From NCBI GenBank assembly GCA_964481255.1, contig CAYZTZ010000001.1:46120-110119 (forward strand): a stretch of DNA of 64,000 bases, read 5' to 3'. The DNA comes from UBA6911 sp964481255 (lineage in GTDB: Bacteria > Acidobacteriota > UBA6911). This document shows positions 34,600 to 43,700 of this stretch, one piece after another. The notes below the pieces were generated by a model, which searched no databases, was not told the origin of the DNA, and saw only the letters and a program-made list of their open reading frames with translations. Position 1 is the first letter of the stretch, and every line of letters starts with the position of its first letter. Position numbers and translations under genes: made by a program.

Positions 34600-35640
34600 A
34601 TGGCAGACGAGCGGATGAGCAAAAACAAGGCGATCGACATGGCCTTGACACAGATTGAGAAGCAGTTCGGCAAAGGCTCCATCATGCGCCTGGGCGACCG
34701 CATCGACACCGCGGGCGTTCAGGCCATCTCCACGGGTTCCATTTCCTTTGACGCCGCCCTGGGCGTGGGCGGTTTCCCCCGGGGGCGCGTGGTGGAAATT
34801 TTCGGCCCCGAATCGAGCGGCAAGACCACCATCGCGCTGCACGCCATCGCCCAGGCCCAAAAGGCCGGCGGAACGGCCGCGTTCATCGACGCCGAACACG
34901 CCATGGATGCCAGTTACGCCAAGCTTCTGGGGGTCAATACCGATGAACTGCTGGTTTCCCAGCCGGACAGCGGGGAGCAGGCCCTGGAAATCGCGGAGGT
35001 GCTGGTGCGCAGCGGCGCCGTCGATATCCTTGTCGTCGATTCCGTGGCCGCGCTCGTTCCCAAGGCCGAGCTGGAGGGGGAAATGGGAGATTCGCTCCCC
35101 GGCCTGCAGGCCCGCCTGATGTCGCAGGCCCTGCGCAAGCTGACCGCCATTGTCTCCAAATCCAACACCTGCATGATTTTCATCAACCAGATGCGCGAAA
35201 AGATCGGCGTCATGTTCGGCAACCCGGAGACCACGACAGGAGGGCGCGCCCTTAAATTTTACTCTTCCATCCGCGTGGATATCCGGCGCATCGCGTCCAT
35301 CAAGGAAGGGGACCAGGTCGTCGGAAGCAGGACGCGCGTCAAGATCGTCAAAAACAAGCTTGCGCCCCCGTTCCGGGAGGCCGAATTCGATATCCTTTAC
35401 AATCAGGGCATATCCTATGAGGGCGACCTTATCGATCAGGCCGTCGAACGGAAGCTCATCGAAAAGAGCGGGGCCTGGTTTTCCTATCAGGGTGAAAGGC
35501 TGGGCCAGGGGAGGGAGAACGCCAAGCAGTTCATTCGCGAGCACCCGGAGATCGCCGCCGCATTGAGCGCCAAATTGCGCGAGATGCTGGGCCTCGTCAA
35601 GCCGGCGCAGGCGCAGGCCGAAAAAGGCAAGACCGGATAG
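34600..35640 (+). CDS. recA: Recombinase RecA
   Basis: 346 residues. Walker A GPESSGKTTIALH, Walker B ILVVDSVAALVP, the RecA signature ALRKLTAIVSKSNTCMIFINQ and loop 2 around GNPETTTGG are intact. It promotes strand exchange and LexA cleavage. The ATG at 34600 follows an AAGG-rich stretch. I looked for a LexA-type inverted repeat upstream and did not find a clear one. Confidence 0.98.
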   Translation: MADERMSKNKAIDMALTQIEKQFGKGSIMRLGDRIDTAGVQAISTGSISFDAALGVGGFPRGRVVEIFGPESSGKTTIALHAIAQAQKAGGTAAFIDAEHAMDASYAKLLGVNTDELLVSQPDSGEQALEIAEVLVRSGAVDILVVDSVAALVPKAELEGEMGDSLPGLQARLMSQALRKLTAIVSKSNTCMIFINQMREKIGVMFGNPETTTGGRALKFYSSIRVDIRRIASIKEGDQVVGSRTRVKIVKNKLAPPFREAEFDILYNQGISYEGDLIDQAVERKLIEKSGAWFSYQGERLGQGRENAKQFIREHPEIAAALSAKLREMLGLVKPAQAQAEKGKTG

Positions 35641-35785
35641 AACTATCCCCGGAACCGCATCCCGGCAGAACGACCGCCCAACCCGTTCGGCTGGAGCCGG
35701 GCCGCGATTCCGTGCAGCCGTCCGTCTCCAGGAGCGCCTGTCGCGGAAACTCTTTCGCTTCGCAGCCGAAAGGCATAAAATGATA

Positions 35786-36164
35786 TCGCCGGAGTCGGCC
35801 AGGCAATCGCGTCCCTGTCCTCAGGGCCGAGGAAAGTCCGAACTCCACAGGGCGGTGTGCCTCGTAACACGAGGGAGGGGCGACCCTACGGAAAGTGCCA
35901 CAGAAAACATACCGCCTCGCGCGGCGAGGTAAGGGTGAAAAGGTGCGGTAAGAGCGCACCGCGCCGCTGGTAACAGCGGCGGCACGGTAAACCCCACACG
36001 GAGCAAGGTCAAATAGAAAAGCGATTCCTGCAAGGGATAAGGACGGCCCGTCCGATGCTTTTGGGTAGACCGCTGGATCCCCGGGGCGACCCGGGGACTA
36101 GATGAATGATTGCCGTCCCTGCGCCGCAGGGAAACAGAATTCGGCTTACGGCCGGCTCCGGCGA
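35786..36164 (+). ncRNA. rnpB: RNase P RNA, type A
   Basis: The ends pair as P1: TCGCCGGAG (35786-35794) with CTCCGGCGA (36156-36164). The universal core is readable: GAGGAAAGTCCGAACTCC near 35830, AGGGTGAAAAGGTGCGGTAA near 35931, the GGTAAACCCCACACGGAGCA segment near 35987 and ACAGAATTCGGCTTA near 36134. It is the catalytic RNA of tRNA 5' maturation. A TAAAAT at 35776-35781 may be its -10. It is transcribed with or just after recA. Confidence 0.95.
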
Positions 36165-36309
36165 CACAAATATCCTTCAAAGACCTTCGGTCAAGCCGAG
36201 GACGCGCATTCGGGGTTTGTCGGTGAACGCGTCAAGAAGTCCCCATGCCATACCGCCGCCCTTTTGCCGGATGAATGCATGAGATCCGGGTCGCGTCTTC
36301 GCCGTCGGG

Positions 36310-37152
36310 CTAGGGGCGGATGTGGGAGACCTCTTTCAAACGGCCGAAGACGCGCCCCAGCTTCACCTGGATCTCAAACTGGACGGGAATCTTTTTTTCA
36401 TCGGCGGAAAGCCACATGCTGAATTGACCCCCTTCCTTGAACAGGCCTCCCATCAGGGCGATCGTTTCGATCTTCCAGGCCGTGAATCTGCCCGCCGGGG
36501 CCTCGACGACATCCTGTTTTTTCACACGGGATCGAACCTCCTTGATCAGGTCGTCGTTGGCGAGCAACGAAGTGTGCTCGTATCCCGCGGTGAGGGGAAG
36601 CGTCCTCAGAAAATAGAGGGCGGAAAATGGATCCTGAACGCATGCCGGGATGCCTTCCTTGACCGTATCCTTCCTCACGGCGGGAGGGGTCACAGACTCG
36701 TCGAGATCCCGGATGTGGAGGCTCCCGCTTTCCCCCATGTACTCCACATCGATCCGCCTTTTGCGCCTGCCTTCGCGGATGACGCTCGAGGCTCTCAGGG
36801 CACAGAGCGTTCCCGTTTCGGAGAGAAAAACGAAATGATCCTCGATTTTCATGCCCGTCAGATTGATAAGGGCTCCGCTGGACCGCGCATTAAAGGATAT
36901 CCGCAGGACTTTCCGGCCCCGATGTTCCGTCTCCTCGGCCAGCCACAGCTCCGCTTCGCCCGCGTGCATTCTGGGGAGAAAGAAGAAGTACCACGGCGGG
37001 TCCCATTGAACCGTGTATACAAGCCGCTCGCCGACGGTAAAGGGATTGCCGGCGGCGTCATCGGCGCGCGCCCCGTCCTTGCCGTGGAGCGCGCCGGCAT
37101 GCGCCGCCGCCAGCAGATAAACGGCCGCAATCAGGGATTTAGGAGCGGACAA
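36310..37152 (-). CDS. DUF3108 secreted protein
   Basis: A 280-residue protein with an N-terminal signal (about 5-22) and the DUF3108 pattern: FTVGERLVYTVQW near the start, DPFSALYFLRTLPL in the middle, and SMWLSADEKKIPVQFEIQVKLG at the end. Proteins of this kind are predicted periplasmic beta-sandwiches of unknown function. The start is TTG at 37152, eight bases after GGAGG and 14 bases inside waaC, so it is the last gene of the LPS group. Confidence 0.82.
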   Translation of the reverse strand: MSAPKSLIAAVYLLAAAHAGALHGKDGARADDAAGNPFTVGERLVYTVQWDPPWYFFFLPRMHAGEAELWLAEETEHRGRKVLRISFNARSSGALINLTGMKIEDHFVFLSETGTLCALRASSVIREGRRKRRIDVEYMGESGSLHIRDLDESVTPPAVRKDTVKEGIPACVQDPFSALYFLRTLPLTAGYEHTSLLANDDLIKEVRSRVKKQDVVEAPAGRFTAWKIETIALMGGLFKEGGQFSMWLSADEKKIPVQFEIQVKLGRVFGRLKEVSHIRP

Positions 37153-38203
37153 CCGGCGCGCCTCCTTTTCTCCTCAGCCGGCGAAGGACGGCGTCGAACA
37201 CCTCATCGACGCTTATGTCCATGCATTCATTCCGCGTCGGACAGGTTCTTTTATAGCAAAAACTGCATTCGAGGGTGTGGCACACGGCTTCGTCCCCCTC
37301 TTGCCAGGGACCGTTTCGGACGGGGGAGGTGGGTCCGAAAACGCCGACCGCAGGCGTACCGAGAGCGCAGGCGAGATGGAAAGGCCCCGTGTCCCCTCCG
37401 ATAAACAGGCTGCATTTTCTCAAAAGAGGAATCAACTGCAAAAAGGAAACGGCGACATGACGGGGCCGGGCGCCGCCGGAATGTTCCGCGATCGCCCGAT
37501 AGAGCGGTTCTTCGCCCGGGCCCGTAGTCACGGCCGCCTCGAGCCCAAGTTCATCCCGGATTCTCGCGGCCAGCGCCCCGAACCGCTCCGCCTTCCATCG
37601 CTTGGTCGCCCAGCCGCCCCCGGGATTCATGACGACAAAGTCGCCGAGCCGCTCCCTGTGCAGAATCGCGTGGATATGCCGGAAATCTTCATCCGGGACG
37701 ATGAAATCCGGCAGGGTCGCCCCGGGGCGCGCCCCGGCCAGTCCCGCGAGCATCCGGTTCAGGGTGAGGACATGAGAGGGCCTATCCGGTTTGCCGAGCG
37801 ATTGATGGTAGAACCAGTGGGCCGGCGGCTCGCGCACCAGCTCCTTGGAGTATCCCAACCGTGTGCGGGACCCGCTGGCCAGGGCGAGAAAAGCCGTTTT
37901 CAGCAGTCCCTGGAAATCAATGACGTAGTGGTATCGGCGGGATCTCAGATTGCGCACGAGATTGCGCAGGGAGCGCCACGCCGGCCGGTGGGGCGGAAAC
38001 AGCGACAGGGCGTTGGTGTCGACAGGGAGTATGTCGTCGATCCCCCGGACGGCGGACAAAAGGAATCGGGACTTTTCCCCCACCAGCCAGTCGATTCGGG
38101 CCTCCGGAAAAGACGTGCGCAGGTCGGCCAGCGCCGGAAGCGTGTGCAGGATATCCCCCAGCGAGCTGAGGCGAATAATCAAAATCCTGGGAGAAGCTCT
38201 CAT
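37139..38203 (-). CDS. waaC: Glycosyltransferase family 9, heptosyltransferase I-like
   Basis: A 354-residue GT-B enzyme: N-terminal ILIIRLSSLGDILHTLPAL, a C-terminal nucleotide site with FIGGDTGPFHLACALGTPAVGVFGPT, and a late Cys cluster (CSFCYKRTCPTRNEC). It probably adds the first heptose to Kdo of the LPS core on the inner face of the membrane. Which of the two GT9 genes here is I or II is inferred from similarity. The ATG overlaps the hldB stop (ATGA). Confidence 0.85.
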   Translation of the reverse strand: MRASPRILIIRLSSLGDILHTLPALADLRTSFPEARIDWLVGEKSRFLLSAVRGIDDILPVDTNALSLFPPHRPAWRSLRNLVRNLRSRRYHYVIDFQGLLKTAFLALASGSRTRLGYSKELVREPPAHWFYHQSLGKPDRPSHVLTLNRMLAGLAGARPGATLPDFIVPDEDFRHIHAILHRERLGDFVVMNPGGGWATKRWKAERFGALAARIRDELGLEAAVTTGPGEEPLYRAIAEHSGGARPRHVAVSFLQLIPLLRKCSLFIGGDTGPFHLACALGTPAVGVFGPTSPVRNGPWQEGDEAVCHTLECSFCYKRTCPTRNECMDISVDEVFDAVLRRLRRKGGAPVVRS

Positions 38204-38694
38204 GAGCGGAACTTGGCCAATATGGTCTGGATCAGATCGCGCGTCGAATGATTCTTGGAGTCTCCGGCGATCGCCACGCGGCCCCCGAACTCCCGCACCG
38301 TTTCGCGTTCCGGGACGCTCTCCTCCGTGTAATCGGTCCCCTTCGCGTGGACGTCGGGACGCAACAGATTCAGGATATCATCCGCCGTGGCCGCGTCAAA
38401 CATCACAACGTAGTCGACGCATTCCATCGACGCGACGATCTCGGCCCGGTCCGCTTCCGGCTGCAGGGGACGGCCTTCGCCTTTCAGGGCGGCCACGCTG
38501 GCGTCGCTGTTGATTCCCACGATCAGAACGTCGCCCATGGCCCGGGCGGCCTGCAGGTACCGGATGTGGCCGACATGAATCAGGTCGAAACAGCCGTTGG
38601 CGAAGACGATTTTCCGGTTGGAAGCGCGCAGGTCCGCCGCGATGGACTGAAGTTCTTCGAGACTTCTTATTTTAAGCTTCGGATCGGTGATCAT
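38200..38694 (-). CDS. hldB: D-glycero-beta-D-manno-heptose 1-phosphate adenylyltransferase
   Basis: A 164-residue nucleotidyltransferase (RfaE domain II). The motif VFANGCFDLIHVGHIRYL gives the HxGH site, and later MECVDYVVMFD and HAKGTDYTEES match the family. It makes ADP-heptose from heptose 1-phosphate. In enterics this domain is fused to the kinase; here it is a separate gene right after it. ATG 38694 lacks a clear ribosome site, and an in-frame TTG at about 38715 is an alternative. Confidence 0.9.
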   Translation of the reverse strand: MITDPKLKIRSLEELQSIAADLRASNRKIVFANGCFDLIHVGHIRYLQAARAMGDVLIVGINSDASVAALKGEGRPLQPEADRAEIVASMECVDYVVMFDAATADDILNLLRPDVHAKGTDYTEESVPERETVREFGGRVAIAGDSKNHSTRDLIQTILAKFRS

Positions 38695-38728
38695 GCGAAA
38701 CGATTCGAGGTTCAAAGCCTGACGGATC

Positions 38729-39736
38729 CTACGCGCGCCGCCGCCCCGCGGGGTCCTTCTCGACGGCCGCGCGGAGTTCATCGGGCGTCACGGTCGCCGT
38801 CCCCCGCTTCATCACCACAATCCCCCCCGCGTAATTGGCGAGACGGGCGGCGCATTCAGCGGAAGCGCCGCAGGAAAGGGCCAGAGTGAAGACCGCGATG
38901 ACCGTATCGCCCGCCCCGGTGACATCCGCCACTTCGTCCGTGCCGTACACCGGGATGTGCAGGGGCGCTTTGCGCCGTTCAAACAGGGTCATGCCGAAGC
39001 GTCCCTGAGTGACCAGCAGGGACTCGAGGCGCTGGCGCCGCAGCACCCGTCTCGCGGTTTCGTGAAGCCGTCCCGTGTCGGAGCCGATGGGGACGCGCAT
39101 CGAGGATTCCAGCTCCGTGATGTTGGGAGTCATGGAGGTCACGCCGCTGTAAGCCCCCATGTCAAATCTCGAATCCACGACGACCGGGACTTTCTTGTCC
39201 CTGGCCTCCCGCATCAGGCCGTCCGGCAAAGGGGTGGAAAAGGCGCCGTAGCCGTAATCACTGAGAATAATGCCGTCCGCCCGCGTCAGGCTCCGGCGAA
39301 GAAGGCCCCAGGGTATGGGGAACGCCGAACCGGGTTGCGGTTCCCGGTCGAGGCGCACGATCTGCTGTGACGTGGAATGATGCGCGCCTGCCAGGATGCG
39401 CGTTTTGACGGGAGTGGCATAGGAGCCGAGCCTGCGCACGCCGCGGACATCGGCGCCTTTCCTTTTGAGCACGGCCAGCAGGTCGCGTCCCGGCTCGTCC
39501 CGCCCGACGGCGCCGAGCACGGTCACCTCGCATCCGAGGTCGAGCAGGTTGTTGGCGGCATTGGCCGCCCCTCCCGGGAGGCGGATGAGTTTCTCGTATT
39601 CCAGCACCAGGACAGGGGCTTCGCGGGAGATTCTCGACGTCCGCCCGTAGACAAACTCGTCGGCGATAAGATCCCCGGCCACAACGATCCTGCGCTGCGG
39701 GAACCTTTTCAGAATCTCAAGCAGTTGTTCGCGCAT
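38729..39736 (-). CDS. hldA: D-glycero-beta-D-manno-heptose-7-phosphate kinase
   Basis: A 335-residue PfkB-family sugar kinase (RfaE domain I). GGAANAANNLLDLG is the substrate motif and VTGAGDTVIAVFTLAL holds the catalytic Asp and anion hole. It phosphorylates heptose 7-phosphate at C1 in the ADP-heptose pathway. The start at 39736 gives the family length; the frame stays open for ~45 codons upstream across the predicted promoter. Confidence 0.92.
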   Translation of the reverse strand: MREQLLEILKRFPQRRIVVAGDLIADEFVYGRTSRISREAPVLVLEYEKLIRLPGGAANAANNLLDLGCEVTVLGAVGRDEPGRDLLAVLKRKGADVRGVRRLGSYATPVKTRILAGAHHSTSQQIVRLDREPQPGSAFPIPWGLLRRSLTRADGIILSDYGYGAFSTPLPDGLMREARDKKVPVVVDSRFDMGAYSGVTSMTPNITELESSMRVPIGSDTGRLHETARRVLRRQRLESLLVTQGRFGMTLFERRKAPLHIPVYGTDEVADVTGAGDTVIAVFTLALSCGASAECAARLANYAGGIVVMKRGTATVTPDELRAAVEKDPAGRRRA

Positions 39737-39748
39737 TTCAAGCGCCTG

Positions 39749-39777
39749 AATGTAACAGAGATTCCGGAGAAAAACAA
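39749..39777 (-). promoter_or_regulatory. Predicted promoter of hldA-hldB-waaC
   Basis: Minus strand TTGTTT (39777-39772), a 17-base spacer and TACATT (39754-39749), just before hldA. It would let these genes be expressed apart from lpxK-waaF. Confidence 0.45.
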
Positions 39778-39929
39778 TTTGCCGTCGTTTCCTCGGATTC
39801 TCCGCAGGATTTGTGACCGGCGTCACGGACGCGGCGACTCCATGGCTGTAAACTGTGCGCTGCTGGAGGATCATCCGCGGCCCGGATCGTCGAGGGATGC
39901 TCTCGGATACCGGGGGATGCCCGAGCCCC

Positions 39930-41015
39930 TCACGTCCGGCCGCGGACCTGGCCGTCCAGCTTCTTCCGGGCCGCTTCCACCACCTGTTCCACCGTAATGC
40001 GCGTCATGCATCGGAAATCCGTCGGGCATCGTCTCAAGAAGCAGGGGCTGCAGTCGACGGGCTGTTTCAGCACGGTCGCCTGAGGACTGAGGGGCCCGGT
40101 GGCGACCTCGCTTGTGGACCCGAAGATGGCCAGCTGGGGAACGTCCAGCGCCGCCGCCAGGTGCATAGGCCCGGAATCGTTCGTGATCAGCAGGCTGCAT
40201 TCGCGGATCAATCCCATCAGCTCCCCGAGCGTGGTGCGGCCCGCCAGGACCACGGACGGCCGGGCCATCTTCGCCGCAACTTCGTCCGCGACGCGACGGT
40301 CGGCGGCGGATCCGAAAATCAAAACGCGCGCCCGATACTGTTCCGCCAGGGCATCCGCCGCCCGGGCGTAGCGGTCGGGGAACCAGCGCTTGGCCTCGCC
40401 GTAATAGGCTCCGGGATTCAGACCTATCACGATGTCCCCCGGGCGCACTCCGGCGGAGCGGAGAATGCCTTCGGCCGCGAGACGGTCGGCTTCCCGCACC
40501 CGGAGGCCGGCGCGAAGCGGTTGATCCGCGCGTTCCCACGGGCGGTCCTCGAGCAGGCCGGCGCCGGCGAGGATCCCCAGATAATAGTAGGCCTGGTGGA
40601 GGTCTCGCACCGCGGGATCTATCCGGCACGCGTGCGTGAGAAGCCATCCCCGTCCGTCGCGCGCGTAGCCGATCCGGATCGGTATCCGGGCGCTCCAGGC
40701 GATCCACGCGGCCTCGAATGCGTTCTGCAGAAGGATAGCCAGGTCGAAGCGGCGGCGCTTCAGGTCGTACACGAGCCGCATGAGCCCCGACAATCCGCGG
40801 TGCGCGCCCCCCTTGTCGTAATCGAGGACCTCGTCCACGAATTCGGCCGCGGCGTAGATGTCGCGCACCCAGGGACGCACAAGGAGCGAGATCTTCGCCT
40901 CCGGGAACAGGCGGCGGATCTCGCGCATGGCCGGAACGGCGATCACGGAATCCCCGACCCAGTTGGTGCCGCGTATTAGAATATTCCGCGCGCCTTCTAT
41001 TTTGCGAAACTTCAC
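39930..41015 (-). CDS. waaF: Glycosyltransferase family 9, heptosyltransferase II-like
   Basis: 361 residues. N-terminal ILIRGTNWVGDSVIAVPAMRE is the WaaF hallmark. The donor site has LNPGAYYGEAKRW and LITNDSGPMHLAAALDVPQLAIFGST. It should add the second heptose of the inner core. The start is GTG at 41015 with GGAGG seven bases upstream, and it overlaps the lpxK stop (GTGA). Between its stop and hldA lie ~190 bases without a gene. Confidence 0.9.
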   Translation of the reverse strand: MKFRKIEGARNILIRGTNWVGDSVIAVPAMREIRRLFPEAKISLLVRPWVRDIYAAAEFVDEVLDYDKGGAHRGLSGLMRLVYDLKRRRFDLAILLQNAFEAAWIAWSARIPIRIGYARDGRGWLLTHACRIDPAVRDLHQAYYYLGILAGAGLLEDRPWERADQPLRAGLRVREADRLAAEGILRSAGVRPGDIVIGLNPGAYYGEAKRWFPDRYARAADALAEQYRARVLIFGSAADRRVADEVAAKMARPSVVLAGRTTLGELMGLIRECSLLITNDSGPMHLAAALDVPQLAIFGSTSEVATGPLSPQATVLKQPVDCSPCFLRRCPTDFRCMTRITVEQVVEAARKKLDGQVRGRT

Positions 41016-42073
41016 CGGCGTCCCTCCGCGCAAGCCTTCAAGGCGGCCTCATAGGCGCCCGCCTCCCGGATCTCGGACGACTGAACCGATACCAGCAGGG
41101 GGAAATCCGGAGGTTCCGTTATCTTGACGGCGTCCTTTTCCGTGACGAGGATGGCGTCCGCCCCCTTTTTGCGGGCCTCCTCGGCGCAGAGCGTCCACTC
41201 CCTGCGCCCGATCCTGTGGTGGTCCGGGAAAAAGCGGGCGCCGCGCACCTCGATGCCGAGAATGCCGACATCGAGCCGGAAGCGCGCGGGATTCCCGATC
41301 GCCGCCGCGAGATATGCCGAGCGCACCGCGGAAACCGGATCGCCGTCTCCGGCGGCGCGGCTCCAGGACGCGAATGGGACGAGAGCCCGGATTCTCTGCC
41401 GGCAGTGAAAGACCATCGCCTTGCAGCGGAGACGGCGAATCTCCTCTTCAACGGCCGCCGCGGCGGTCTCTTCGGGCGCCTCGTTGAGGACCACCGCGTG
41501 GCATCGGCGCAGAGCGTGCGGCGGTTCGCGGAGCGTCCCCCTGGGGAATACGCGGTCGGAGCCGAGCGGCCGGCTCGCGTCGAGGACGACGATGTCCAGG
41601 TCGCGGTGAAGGGCGCGGTGCTGAAAACCGTCGTCCAGAAGGAAAACCGCATCCGGAGCGTGACGGGCGATGAGACGGCCGGCCCCGTAACGGTCCGCGG
41701 AGACGCCCATCCACGCCGAAGGAACCCGGCGGCGGATCAGGGCCGGTTCGTCCCCGAGAAGGGAAGCGTCCCCATCATCCCCCCGGCCCGGAGGAAGGAT
41801 GCGCGGCTGCCCGGGACGATCCCTTCGGTAACCGCGGGTCAGCACCGCCGGCGTGTAACCCAGGGAGGAAAGGATACCGGCCGCATGGATGACCAGAGGC
41901 GTTTTCCCGGTTCCGCCCAGGGTCAGGTTGCCGACGCTGATCACCGGATTGGGCAGGCGGCGGCGCTTGAGCAATCCTGCGTTATATAGGCCGTTGCGCG
42001 CGCGGACGAGCGCTTCCCAGGCCAGGCCGGGCATCCAGAGCACGGGCGCGAGCGCCGGCGGAATCCTTTCCAT
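41012..42073 (-). CDS. lpxK: Tetraacyldisaccharide 4'-kinase LpxK
   Basis: 353 residues. The P-loop is in VISVGNLTLGGTGKTPLVIH and the family motifs VFLLDDGFQHRALHRDLDIV and VTEKDAVKI are present, with an N-terminal hydrophobic anchor. It phosphorylates the lipid A precursor at the inner membrane. ATG 42073 is chosen; a GTG at 42091 in frame would add six residues and has no better site. It leads the minus-strand LPS group. Confidence 0.94.
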   Translation of the reverse strand: MERIPPALAPVLWMPGLAWEALVRARNGLYNAGLLKRRRLPNPVISVGNLTLGGTGKTPLVIHAAGILSSLGYTPAVLTRGYRRDRPGQPRILPPGRGDDGDASLLGDEPALIRRRVPSAWMGVSADRYGAGRLIARHAPDAVFLLDDGFQHRALHRDLDIVVLDASRPLGSDRVFPRGTLREPPHALRRCHAVVLNEAPEETAAAAVEEEIRRLRCKAMVFHCRQRIRALVPFASWSRAAGDGDPVSAVRSAYLAAAIGNPARFRLDVGILGIEVRGARFFPDHHRIGRREWTLCAEEARKKGADAILVTEKDAVKITEPPDFPLLVSVQSSEIREAGAYEAALKACAEGRR

Positions 42074-42162
42074 GGCTCCACAGGGTAGCACAAAATCGGC
42101 CGGGCCGCGCCCCGCGGAATCGGATACCGGCTCCGGACGCCCGCCGCCGGGGCGTTTTTTTC

Positions 42163-42190
42163 TTGCGCCGCGGAAGAGGATTTGTATAAT
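42163..42190 (+). promoter_or_regulatory. Promoter of the arginine operon
   Basis: TTGCGC at 42163-42168, a 16-base spacer and a perfect TATAAT at 42185-42190. The -10 lies inside the first ARG-box-like site. Confidence 0.65.
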
Positions 42191-42218
42191 TACTCATTGA
42201 TTTGCATATTTATTGAGA
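42181..42218 (+). promoter_or_regulatory. Tandem ARG-box-like operators
   Basis: Two sites, TGTATAATTACTCA (42183-42196) and TGCATATTTATTGA (42203-42216), match the E. coli ARG core TGAATAATTATTCA at 12/14 and 11/14 positions. As 18-bp boxes they are two base pairs apart, the arrangement ArgR hexamers bind. They overlap the -10 and the transcript start of argR. Confidence 0.7.
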
Positions 42219-42226
42219 GGTCGGCC

Positions 42227-42670
42227 ATGATCTCCAAGAAGGCGCGGCAGGCGAGGCTGTGGGAGACAGCCCGGAAACGGGAGGTCCGGAGCCAGGAAGA
42301 GTTCCTGGCCTTCCTCCGGAAGGAGGGTGTCGCCGTCACGCAGTCCACCCTTTCGCGGGACATACGGGATCTGGGACTGATCAAGGTCCGCGGCCGGTAT
42401 CAGGTGCCCGGCGAGGGACGCCCGGGGCCGCCGGACGATATGCTGCGCCGCGCCCTGTCGCAGTTCGTCGTCCGGACGGGGATGTCGGGGAATATCGTCA
42501 TGGTGCGGACCTCCCCGGGGAACGCCCATTCGGTGGCGGTGGTGCTGGACGCCGCCGAGTGGCCGGAGGTCCTGGGCACGGTGGCGGGGGACGACACGGT
42601 GTTCGTGCTCGTGCGGCAGGGCGGCTCGGGCCGAAGGGTGCTTGCGAGAATTCGGGAGTATTCGCAATGA
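42227..42670 (+). CDS. argR: Arginine repressor ArgR
   Basis: 147 residues. An N-terminal winged helix (VTQSTLSRDIRDLGLIKVRG) and a C-terminal arginine-binding/hexamer domain with GNAHSVAVVLDAAEWPEVLG and the GTVAGDDTVFVLVR motif. It likely represses this operon, including itself, through the operators just upstream. GAGAGG lies six bases before the ATG. It overlaps argC (ATGA). Confidence 0.95.
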   Translation: MISKKARQARLWETARKREVRSQEEFLAFLRKEGVAVTQSTLSRDIRDLGLIKVRGRYQVPGEGRPGPPDDMLRRALSQFVVRTGMSGNIVMVRTSPGNAHSVAVVLDAAEWPEVLGTVAGDDTVFVLVRQGGSGRRVLARIREYSQ

Positions 42671-43692
42671 AGATCAGAGCGGGCGTTGTCGGGGTAAGCG
42701 GCTATTCCGGGCTGGAGCTTCTTCGGCTCATGGCGCGCCATCCGTTCATGGAGTGCGTCGCGGCCATGGACGCGGAAGAAATCGGAGAAAGGCCCCTGGA
42801 GGAAATCCATCCGTCCCTGCGCGGCCTATATTGCCTGGCGACTTTCCCGCCGAAAAAGGAGAGGATCGAGGCGCTCGGAATTGACACGGTGTTTCTATGC
42901 ACGCCGGACAAGGTTTCCCACGCCCTTGTGCCGGAGCTTCTGGCGCTGGGACTGCGGGTGATCGATTTCAGCGGCGCGTTCCGCCTGAAGGATGCGGCCG
43001 CTTATCCCTCCTGGTACGGCTTTCAGCACGCCCATCCCGCGTTTCTGGATCTGGCCGTGTACGGCCTGCCCGAATGGAACGCGGGCGCGATCGCGTCGGC
43101 GAAGCTGATCGCCAATCCGGGATGCTACCCCACGTCCGTCCTTCTGGCCCTGCGGCCCCTGATCCAGTCCGGATTGCTGCAGGCCGGGTCGGATATATTC
43201 TGCGACTCCAAATCGGGCGTGACGGGGGCGGGACGGAGCGTTCGGCAGGAGATGATGTTTTCAGAGGTATCCGATAGTTTTCGTCCTTACAGCCCCATTA
43301 CCCACCGGCACGTCCCCGAGATATGCCAGGAACTGGGCTGGGACCTGAAGGCCTTCACCTTCGTGCCCCATCTCCTGCCCATCAACAGGGGCATCCTTTC
43401 CACCATGTATGTCCGTTTTCATCGGCAGGTCCGTTCGGACGAACTGGCGGCGGAATACCAGAAGGGATACTCCGGACGCCGCTTTGTGCGGATCCTGGGC
43501 GATTCCCGTCTGCCCGAGCTGCGGGCGGTGAATCATACGAACTTTTGCGATATTGGATGGCGGCTGACGCACGGAGGGATGGGGGCCATCGTCTTTTCAG
43601 CCATCGACAACCTCGTGAAGGGGGCGTCCGGCCAGGCCGTTCAGAATTTCAACATCATGCACGCGCTCGACGAGAGCGCGGGCCTGCCGTAG
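42667..43692 (+). CDS. argC: N-acetyl-gamma-glutamyl-phosphate reductase
   Basis: A 341-residue reductase for the third step of arginine synthesis. GVVGVSGYSGLELLRL binds NADPH, the catalytic Cys is in IANPGCYPTS, and the catalytic His in HRHVPEI; FVPHLLPINRGILSTMYV is the usual C-terminal core. The true start is the ATG overlapping argR's stop; the frame stays open far upstream through argR but that part is not ArgC-like. Confidence 0.96.
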   Translation: MKIRAGVVGVSGYSGLELLRLMARHPFMECVAAMDAEEIGERPLEEIHPSLRGLYCLATFPPKKERIEALGIDTVFLCTPDKVSHALVPELLALGLRVIDFSGAFRLKDAAAYPSWYGFQHAHPAFLDLAVYGLPEWNAGAIASAKLIANPGCYPTSVLLALRPLIQSGLLQAGSDIFCDSKSGVTGAGRSVRQEMMFSEVSDSFRPYSPITHRHVPEICQELGWDLKAFTFVPHLLPINRGILSTMYVRFHRQVRSDELAAEYQKGYSGRRFVRILGDSRLPELRAVNHTNFCDIGWRLTHGGMGAIVFSAIDNLVKGASGQAVQNFNIMHALDESAGLP

Positions 43693-43700
43693 GAGACACC

